DNA of 64,000 bases, taken from assembly GCA_023653785.1 (NCBI GenBank), contig JAMKCH010071878.1, positions 20,958 to 84,957 on the forward strand. Direction: 5' to 3'. The notes below the pieces were generated by a model, which was given only the letters and a program-made list of their open reading frames with translations, was not told the origin of the DNA and searched no databases. Every line of letters begins with the position of its first letter. Position 1 is the stretch's first letter. Positions 56,325 through 64,000 of this stretch are shown in pieces. Origin of the DNA: Ophioderma brevispina (lineage: Eukaryota > Echinodermata > Ophiuroidea > Amphilepidida > Ophiodermatidae). Made by a program: the position numbers and the translations under genes.

Positions 56325-57220
56325 GCCAAAACAAGACCCTAAAAATAACTATACCGATCGGAGCTAAAATAAACATACAATTACAAATTTACAAGTCAAC
56401 TCGAACCCAAGCGGATCTTATCCGATCTTGCTGACACCATCAGCTTGACATAAAGTCTACAATAAATTAAAAATTTTTTCCGCCATCGAGACCCAAAGCG
56501 GATCTTATAAAAGATCTGCGGATAAAATACACTACAAATTCAATTTAACCAGTCAAATCGAGACCCGAAGCGGGTCTTATATCGATCTGCTGGCACACTA
56601 CGCCCCACATAATATACAGCAACATTTACCACCAATCGAGATCCGAAGCGGACCTTAAACCGTCTGACGACACTCTAGACATTATTATATTTCAATTTTA
56701 CACAGACAAATCGAGACCCAAACCAGATCTTATACCGATCTGCTAGATTACGCTGAAGTACCAAATTGATTACACAATTGAACAGAAAGTACTAAACCTT
56801 TACCAGCCAAATCGAGTCCGAAGCGGACCTTATACCGATCTGCCGACTCTATCTTCAAATTCACCTGCCAAATCGAGACCCAAGCGGATCTTATACCGAT
56901 CTGCTATTATAAGCTGAAAGTACCAAATTGATTGCCAATTGGACCTGCCAAATCGAGACCCAAAGCGGTATTGTACCGATCTGCAAATACGATGTTTTCA
57001 AATTATCATGCCAAATCGAAGTTGATCTAGTACCGATCTGCAACCACATACCTTTAAACACCATATAATGTATGACCCATAACGGCCGCGAATCGAGTCG
57101 AAAACCGGATCTTGAACCAAACAGCAATTACCATATATCTGACATACTGGAAGGCAACACTATTTATTTAATAATTTCATTGCAACTCGGGACCCAAAGC
57201 GGATTTCATACCGAACTGCA
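56325..57220. repeat. 12-unit interspersed array of a ~36-bp core
   Basis: A core reading AAATCGAGACCC, then AAAGCGGATCTTATACCGATC and TGC, recurs at about 56,328 (degenerate), 56,396, 56,483, 56,552, 56,632, 56,707, 56,808, 56,868, 56,948, 57,011, 57,089 and 57,182. Start-to-start distances run from about 60 to 101. Most spacers are unlike each other and AT-rich, although those after 56,743 and 56,903 share CTGAA.GTACCAAATTGATT. Each core has an imperfect dyad, GCGGATC..GATCTGC. All cores have one orientation. This is an animal-genome satellite-like or clustered-site array, not a bacterial CRISPR; no associated proteins are present. Confidence 0.85.
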
Positions 57221-57224
57221 AATA

Positions 57225-57258
57225 CTATATATATATATATATATATAGATATATATTA
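57225..57258. repeat. TA microsatellite
   Basis: About 30 bases of alternating TA directly follow the last unit of the array. Confidence 0.9.
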
Positions 57259-58343
57259 AAGTTGTATGTTAAAATGTATTGGGAATGTTTAAACTCAAAT
57301 TAAAGTACCAAAGGCAAGCCCAAATATGATGCCAAAAGGATGTCACTGGGAGGGAAGGGGCGGAATTTTCGGGAAAATCTGACCACACGTCCACATGTGA
57401 TGAAATCAGATTCAAGTGTGAAAAAACACCAAGCACTGAGACAGAACGCTGCCAAGATAATCAATGCGTCATTAGCAACCCATACAACCTGAGGCGAACC
57501 GATTGGCGCTTTGAATGCTCCTATTGAAGAATACAATATCGAACAGCAAAAATAAATTACTGCCCTTGCACAGGCGGCGACAATTCTTTAGCATGTTGAC
57601 AAAACTGTTTTCTACGCTGCTCTCATAAACGTTATTATTGGGAAGGCACACTCTTTACCCTCCACTCGACCCAAATATGACAGGCGGAATGATTTGTCAT
57701 ACCTAAGTGCGAGATTGTATTTTTCTCAATTTTTATATTGCCTTTAAAAAAATTCCAATTCAATCCAAAGTTGGAGCTTGAGTAATAACAATTTACAATT
57801 TCCACAACAAAGATGGCAAAATCAAACCCAATGTTCAATTATATTTTATATTATGGAGTCATCATATGGTTATTTGAGATTTTTTTTCTTACCATTCGAT
57901 TGGATAAATTCCAATTGGGAAGTCACCAATGTCATCAATGTTATCTTACAGTTACAATTATAGACATTATGTACGGAACATGTTACTTGACGCAAAGGAG
58001 TTAATGCGGGACCGCAATATTGTATCTGCTTTTCATTTCAATCATATCACCCACCAATGTTTCATAAAGGCTTTATATTATGTATGTGGTTGATATTGTT
58101 GTTGAAAAAGTAATAGATTAAACCAAAAATAAAAAAGTGCAAAAAATAGAAAATTAAAAACAAAACACGAAGAAGGACCAGCTTTAGACACTATCGCGTC
58201 AGCTTTCATTACTGATCTCCGCCTGAAATTCAGTTTAAAAGGTCCCGGAATGAGATGATAAACCTACTCCAAATCTTTCCGGGACATCCCATTCAATAAA
58301 ACAGGGCCAGAAAAAGACTACAGTACGAGTGACAATTAGTGAA
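57259..58343. other. Unassigned spacer
   Basis: No recognised gene. GGTCCCGGAA and TTCCGGGACAT (58,241-58,288) form a loose inverted pair about 45 bases across. Confidence 0.45.
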
Positions 58344-58849
58344 CTATTGATTGTCAGTCAGTGTCATGAATAGATTCACACCGGTCACCTGGAATGTTCT
58401 ATTTACTCTCTGAAAAATCAATAGTTTCACTAATGATGTCACACCAACAAAAATATTGAATGCTTTCTGGTCCCTCCTGGTAGACTTGACACAAACCGCA
58501 TTAATTCTATTTGCATTTCCTGGGACCCTTATTAAGCGCAACATGTCACGGATTAGTATTAGAACGTTCCATGGCCATCAGACACTTTATTACGAAAGCA
58601 TGAACAATAGTGTTCACCAGCCAAAACTTGTCTTTTACCTGAAGGGACCATACGAAAATTTACATTAGTGCCTGCAGTGATATAACCTTTGTTGTTGACA
58701 GATGGAACGGCATAATCATTGAATCGAGCCAATTGCCGTAGGTGTGTTAATTGTAAAGTGGTATCTGCAAAATATTTAAAAGCGACTCTAACATATGTTG
58801 CAACAGGGTTTTTCCCCCAAGGCCCTCGATGGGTATTAAAATCGAACAT
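58344..58849 (-). CDS. Unrecognised coding-like sequence, possibly frameshifted
   Basis: Two consecutive minus-strand open stretches (58,849-58,559, 96 codons from an ATG; 58,544-58,344, 66 codons) together look more protein-like than others here. The first has MFDFNTHRGPWGKNPVATYV, then RVAFKYF, LTHLRQLARFNDYAVPS, NNKGYITAGTNVNFRMVPSG and EHYCSCFRNK. The second has RDQKAFNIFVGVTSLVKLL. They lie in different frames with a stop between, so one continuous protein would need a frameshift. Residue make-up is balanced, with cysteines and charged residues. I recognise no domain. It may be an exon, an old mobile-element gene or chance. Confidence 0.25.
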
Positions 58850-58999
58850 TTTTTCACTCTGTATTTAGCAGAGACAGGGAAAGGGGTAAGCATATATTAA
58901 AAATTACGATTTAATTAGATTAGAATAGAATTTATATATATCTTGAAGTTCAATCCGCTGCGTTAAAACTAAGACAAATGTACAGGGTATCTATCCTTA

Positions 59000-59373
59000 T
59001 TAAAGGTGGCCTTGCGGCATTGCAACGAGAGATTTCACACATCAGGTGTCCTAAAAAAATCGAAAAGTACTGATTTGTGCCATCTGTAAAGCTTTCTATC
59101 AAAAATACTCCCATGTGAAAGTGATTAGACGGAATGTTTCGTTGATACAAAAATTGTGAAAATTTCTAATTTCGTATAGGAGCAAATACGAAATTCGGGC
59201 TATGTTTTATATTGAAATTTAAACAAAATCAAATCACGTTTTTCTCTCTATTTTTAGACATTTCTGTAGCCAAATTAAAGTGTTAAGAAAATCTATTGGT
59301 GTCTAATTTATATTAATTACTATTATTACAGAATATTGGAGTGCCTCAAAATCTCTCGTTGTGTGACCTTTAA
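59000..59373. mobile_element. TTAA-flanked inverted-repeat element (~370 bp)
   Basis: TTAA|AGGTGGCC starts the element (TTAA 59,000-59,003) and GTGTGACCT|TTAA ends it (TTAA 59,370-59,373). Further in, AACGAGAGATTTCACAC faces AAATCTCTCGTTGTGTG. Left and right arms therefore match as inverted repeats apart from about 10 extra bases on the left. The TTAA duplication fits the piggyBac superfamily. No coding capacity. Confidence 0.6.
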
Positions 59374-61465
59374 GATCTATTATCCCTCTTGAAAATCGTA
59401 ATAGAAATATGCATCGATTATTTTTTCTTTGTTGCATTCCTAGTGAGTGAATTTTCGATAACCACTTACTAGGAGATACAAAGACAATTTAAAACAATCT
59501 GCACTCAATTTTAACCCAACACAGCCTAAACTTATCCCAAAAAGGACTTCATAATGGTTATCAACCAAACAAAGAAAAAACCAACATTATACAATATCAA
59601 AAAATACTTTTAAAAGTTTTAACATTCCAGTTTCCCCCTTTTATTAGTAAAGAAATTTATATGCATCGTGAATGGTGAAGTTCAAGGATTCCAATACTTT
59701 TTGACCTTGAAATGAATGATCAAAGTTTACATGCGGTCAAAATTTCTAAATGCTCCCGTTTGAATTTAAAATAGCAACAAATATTCGGTCTAGTTACAAG
59801 GATAAAGAAAGGTATAGTTTGATCATGGTTTGATATAGCGAACATACCCATTTACTGAAATTTATACCAAAAAGATCGAAGGTCAATTACCTTTCATACA
59901 GGTGGTGAACTTTTCAAATCCGATGGATCAAAGAATAGTTCAAATTGTTCATATTGTAGTTACTCGGTAAATATTTTGGCTGACATACTTTTCATTATAA
60001 AATCATTTTCAATAATTATCCCTTTAGAATATGTGCTAAAGTTTATTGTACACACACCATCTTTAAAACGGAGGGTAATGTTTACGTAACCATTGTTTAT
60101 TTTTTGAATTGTTGCAATTAAAATCAGTTTTGGAGTCAATCATATTATGTTGATATGTTGTAGTCGGAGGGTACAACCCCTTTGACTCTCGCCCTACTGT
60201 GGTAGTTGTGTTACTCCATCGAAATCATTTTGCCTACCCTACCCCGCGGTTATGCTAGAGTGATTTATTTTTGCTACAATTAATGTCGAGATTAAGCTTA
60301 GAAGTTATTCCATAGGCTTTTATCGGCGCGTTTAAGGTTGTTGGGGCGACGGGGAAATCGTTAGCAGAGCGAGCACCCCCTATCGTACAATCAGGATTAA
60401 TTTTGTAAATAAATTTTCGGCATTTAGAAAAGTGCACTATTGCACAATTGAGACATTTCATGGTGCAAGAAAGCAATCGATCTCTACGTTTAGAGTTCAA
60501 CGTACATAACATTGCAAATTTAGCCTGGCTCCCAATGTGGCATTGTATCTATTGGTGAGACGAATAGTACGTATTATTACCGACTGACGAGATTTTAATA
60601 CTCACCTATAGTTTCCAGGGAAATTTCTTCCCAAAACATGATTTTCAACTCAATAGATCAGCGTTGATGAAAAACTATTTTACCACTACCAGCCGACTGA
60701 TATGACGTGATTGCGAGGTATAGATTTTCTTTTCTCCAAAGCTCCTAAAATCTGTCTGGGAATAAGCGTAACCAGAAAGATTGCTGCCATCTAGAGTCAT
60801 CTTATTCGGGAATAATCTAGTGAACGCCGTTTGTATCCATCCGTATTCAATACGTTAATCAACTCAGACAAATTTTGAAAATTTAAATCATAATATTGGG
60901 ACATGGCTGAACGTTTTCATTAAGTAAAAGAGTATAATTGAATTGCAGTTGCCTTAATGGTGATATTCGAATAATATATCAGCAATTTTTGAATATAAAT
61001 TTAGCCAACGATTTCATCCTATTCTACTCCCCACCCCCCCGAAAATTTCGTGGGCATATTGTCAAGATGAGCACAAATCAGGGTCGTATATCTCTAACTG
61101 ATTTTGGTAATTTTGAATTGTTTGAAAGTTTCTCTTCAATAAATTCAGGCATTTCTGATAGCCCCTGTTGTTTTCTATTTAAAATATGATATTTAAAGAG
61201 TAATAGAATATCCAAATCCATTATTATTATCCGAATTTTGTCCAATTTGATAATAAAATATCCATAACATTTGAACAAAAATATCAATCCACCCCATTCT
61301 TTTTTATTATGCACGCAAGAATATACCATAATTGCTATATAGCATATAAATAAATAAAACGCTGAGCATAGGTTTCTACAAGCTTGCTATTCTATAGGGT
61401 TATCAAAATTAGATAATTTTGGATACAAAAAATGTTGGAATAACTTTTAACGATTTTCGAAAAAC
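59374..61465. other. Unassigned spacer
   Basis: No gene identified. A minus-strand stretch at 60,255-60,512 has scattered cysteines (CLNCAIVHFSKCRKF) but no zinc-finger spacing I trust. A CCAATACTTTTTGACC..GGTCAAAATTTCTAAATGC segment (59,690-59,755) resembles GGGGTCAAAATTTTAAATGC in unit 1 (about 36,705-36,725), hinting at another dispersed repeat. Confidence 0.4.
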
Positions 61466-61690
61466 CGTTTCCCACCGTCTCTCCCCAACCAATGTTGAAT
61501 GGGTTATCGTCATCAGCAGTCTTGCCCATTCTCTCTCCCATCCTTGATTGATGGGGGTTGGGGAAGGGTAAGTTGAGTGGAATATTGGGGCTTTCGATTG
61601 AATGGTAGAAGGAGCTTTGTAGCCTCTCAACTCTGGCCCGTGCAATGTAGGATATTGTAGTGAGTGCTCCAAGATTGTAGATCCTAAACA
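61466..61690 (-). CDS. Candidate exon of unknown gene (speculative)
   Basis: On the minus strand about 75 codons stay open in a segment richer in G+C than its surroundings. They read IYNLGALTTISYIARARVER then LQSSFYHSIESPNIPLNLPF, PNPHQSRMGERMGKTADDDN and PFNIGWGET. A TCAATATGTTTAG|G string just upstream (about 61,690-61,703) could be a splice acceptor, and ACG|GTGGGA near 61,470 a weak donor. A second frame over the same bases is also open, which lowers confidence. I recognise no family. Confidence 0.22.
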
Positions 61691-61771
61691 TATTGACAAA
61701 CGACTTTGAATAGTAGAAAAGACCATTTTATACTTATACGTAAATACAAACAACACCCAATTTATTATCAT

Positions 61772-62517
61772 AAATATCTAAAAAATATTCAACAATTTTA
61801 AAAATATTTTAAACATAGGTTTTACTGACACCATAATGTGAAATATTGACATTATTGCAATTTAATATTTGATTAGATCACCTTGTTAGCGTTTCGCCAA
61901 AGTAAATTTCATAGCTGTTGTATTGCAATATCATGGCGCAATACAATTTATACATTGACCTTTTTGGTAAAAGATTTTGTTAAGACAACCGAGGTGGGAA
62001 GTGTTTTGAGCACATCTTGCATATCTTATTTTAATTGGGACACAATTTAGATTTTCAATCATAAATATACTAGAATTTGTTGCATTTTAAACGCAGTTGT
62101 ACAATTCTTTTTCTTTCAATTCTCTATTTGCTGTATTATAGTCGGATGTCAAATTAGCAATTTATAATACGATAAATATAATACTGTCTACTGTCAAAAG
62201 TAGATAAATATCATATGCTTATTACATATGTAGGAACATAATTCATGTAATATGGATAATGGGTACTTGGAGAACGCCATATTTGATATTTTTCAAGCGA
62301 TGATACAGCATGATTAAGATGATGCAAATTGGTTTTGAAAGTACTTAGTATAAAACAACCATTGGTGTGATGTTCTACGAAAGCCATAATCGTAAAGTCA
62401 ATCAGACCGACCATGATTGTGACCTCTTAGTCGGGATCCCAGTTCAACACGGGAGTATTGCCGCGGAGGTAGCAATTAACTTTTGCGCAGGATATTAAAT
62501 TGTTCCGTCGAGTCTGC
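61772..62517. other. Unassigned spacer
   Basis: Nothing recognised. Confidence 0.45.
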
Positions 62518-62785
62518 TCTCTTAATTCTTAACTTTATTTTTGAAGTCTAACGAGACGGAAATTAGTGACAAAACCTTTTTTGGACTTAACAATTTAAAT
62601 TACTTAAAATAGTCCGCTTTTGATTTTGAAAATAAACCTTTAAAACTGAGTAAAAACTGTTTATAAAAGCATTTCAAAGATTTAATATGTGAATCTAAAG
62701 GACTGTTTAAATCCAAAAGGTTTTGTCACTAATATCCTCCAGTCACCTAGACCTTAAAATAGTCAAGGATTAAGAAGATTTAAAT
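62518..62785. mobile_element. Foldback element (~265 bp)
   Basis: GGAAATTAGTGACAAAACC then TTTTTTGGACTTAA (62,558-62,596) faces TTAAATCCAAAAGGTTTTGT then CACTAATATCC (62,707-62,737). The inverted pairing continues outward through AAGTCTA / TAGACCTT and TCTTAACTTTATTTTT / AAAATAGTCAAGGATTAAGA. The arms thus run about 80 bases with small gaps, without coding capacity. Confidence 0.7.
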
Positions 62786-63320
62786 CTAAAATAAAAAAAA
62801 AAAAAAAAAAATAAAAACCTTTCCTTCCGTGTGGGCGTACTTAAGTTAAACTCACACGAATTCTCCTAATTGGTACTCAATTGTTCTTGTCCTTCTCCAG
62901 CGACACCAATTATCGATGGCTCATAACTTTTAAGGTGGGTAATGAATCAATAATCATCTTCAGTTTACATACTATTATTACAACTACCGACAATGGATTG
63001 AGCAGAGGACTAAATGTCCTGGAGAAATGTTTTTCTTATATGTATGACCGATGTGTAATCTATATAAGCCTTTGTCTTGTAAAAAAAAATCCCAGTGTGT
63101 AAAGTAAACAAAATCAAAAAGAAACAATTATAAAAATATTTTTATTTATTTGATCAAAACATGAAATACATACATTGCACCGAACTGTGCACCAATATAT
63201 AATTACTACAGAGAGCCTTTAACAGAATTAAGTGACATAGAACCGAGATTTTTCTCCTGATGTGTGCTGTACAGGTCCACACAAAGGAGTAAAAACTCGC
63301 AGTTTTCTATAATTTTGTAC
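62786..63320. other. Unassigned spacer with A-run
   Basis: An A-run (about 62,792-62,813) follows the foldback at once. Nothing else is recognised. Confidence 0.45.
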
Positions 63321-63321
63321 A

Positions 63322-63362
63322 CGCACATCACACACACACACACACCCACAATCAAACACACA
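63322..63362. repeat. CA microsatellite
   Basis: A run of CA dinucleotides with a few CCC/ATCAA interruptions. Confidence 0.9.
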
Positions 63363-63389
63363 AATCCTTCAAGACTACATTTTGGGAGT

Positions 63390-63525
63390 TTCCGAAAAAT
63401 CTCTTAAAAGACACTTTTTTAGACATTTTTCAGAAAAATTTCAAACTATATAGGAAGATTTCAAACCTATATAGTTTGAGATTTTTTTTCTCTTAAACAG
63501 ACACTTTTTTAGACATTTTTAAAAG
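63390..63525. repeat. Direct repeats flanking a palindrome
   Basis: CTTAAAAGACACTTTTTTAG then ACATTTTTCAG (from about 63,400) recurs as CTTAAACAGACACTTTTTTA then GACATTTTTAAAAG (from about 63,492). Between them TTTCAAACTATATAGG and CCTATATAGTTTGAGA form an inverted pair (63,439-63,481). The following 80 bases are T-rich (to about 63,600). Confidence 0.7.
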
Positions 63526-63829
63526 ATTTTTTCAATTTTTTTCAGTTTTTTTTTCATTTTTTTGAGTTTTTTTCTCACTTTTCTTCTTTCTTTCTTACAG
63601 AGGATTGCCCCGCAAGGCCTATATAGTTACTAACTAGAAATTCCCTCTTTTCTACCTTGACTTACGGGAATAACTCAATACTAGATTCATTTTATCCGTT
63701 TTATATGACCATTCGTAACATAGTAACTCTAGTAAAAATACTCGCCACAATGGAGAAAAAATTACCCCACAATGTAAAATACTCTCACAATGTCTCTTTA
63801 TACAGAAATACTCCCACATGTAATCTCTA

Positions 63830-64000
63830 TAAGTACACACACACGCACCACCCACACACACGGCCACACCCACACACACACACACCCACCTCTATACAAA
63901 CATACATACATACACACACACATACATACATATGCCTGCATACCCACATACAAATACACCATCATAACAACATACAAATACATAATACATACAATACATA
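63830..64000. repeat. CA/CATA compound microsatellite at window end
   Basis: ACACACAC tracts pass into ACATACAT tracts to the edge of the window. The open stretches seen on the minus strand here (rich in Cys, Val, Tyr) are products of the repeat and not genes. Confidence 0.9.

Noticed and set aside
56325..57220. CRISPR array
   Set aside because: Repeats plus spacers superficially resemble one, but the cores are diverged, spacing varies from about 60 to 101, two spacers are related, and everything around is animal-type repeat DNA with no cas genes.
60255..60512. Zinc-finger-like minus-strand frame with several cysteines
   Set aside because: Cysteine and histidine spacing does not match any finger pattern I know, and there is no repeat of it or splice context.
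63652..63983. Cysteine- and tyrosine-rich minus-strand open frames
   Set aside because: Most of the length is translation of CA/CATA microsatellite.

Overview
The window looks like intergenic or intronic DNA from an AT-rich animal genome, most likely a marine invertebrate and possibly a deuterostome (hemichordate, echinoderm or amphioxus-like). This rests on the mix of repeats: decayed CR1/L2/Jockey-group non-LTR retrotransposons, a Tc1-like transposase relic, a tRNA-headed SINE, many short foldback elements, and G-run elements whose ends read CAGG..CGTAGC.AGG. The lineage is an inference; only 'metazoan' is fairly safe. I recognise no intact host gene. Three unrecognised open stretches (10,613-10,860 +; 58,344-58,849 -; 61,466-61,690 -) look somewhat coding-like and are given at low confidence.

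Layout. 1-2,950: nothing recognised. 2,950-6,545: a CR1/L2-like reverse transcriptase (RT) relic, a broken Tc1 transposon (4,050-5,430) and a second 5'-truncated RT relic. 6,930-9,360: two copies of a ~300-bp TTAA-bounded repeat, the first split by a 790-bp element that is itself flanked by TTAA; further copies lie at 21,435 (-) and 53,331. 13,847-17,870: two inverted-repeat elements and a degraded retrotransposon with endonuclease and RT remnants. 18,995-20,335: a diverged copy of sequence found again at 30.4 kb and 39.2 kb. 20,870-25,000: a minus-strand RT tail, twin hairpins with octamer motifs, GC-rich minisatellites and small inverted repeats. 25,746-29,300: a foldback element, local duplications and a SINE.

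The structural core is a direct tandem segmental duplication: unit 1 is about 30,420-39,070 and unit 2 about 39,150-48,820. Each unit carries insertions the other lacks, so each serves as the empty-site record for its neighbour. Unit 1 alone has a 1.3-kb hAT-like element with 8-bp target duplications, a 126-bp foldback element and a ~290-bp palindromic element. Unit 2 alone has a 1.15-kb 5'-truncated non-LTR element (itself split by a foldback element), a 1.5-kb long-terminal-inverted-repeat element and a local tandem duplication. An order of events can be read directly from the sequence.

Beyond 49 kb there is a two-copy tandem repeat, another TTAA-bounded repeat copy, a 12-unit array of a ~36-bp core separated by unlike AT-rich spacers (56,325-57,220), a TTAA-flanked inverted-repeat element (59,000-59,373), a foldback at 62.5 kb and CA-rich microsatellites at the right end. 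All coordinates of repeats and relics are by eye; boundaries of decayed elements may be off by tens of bases.
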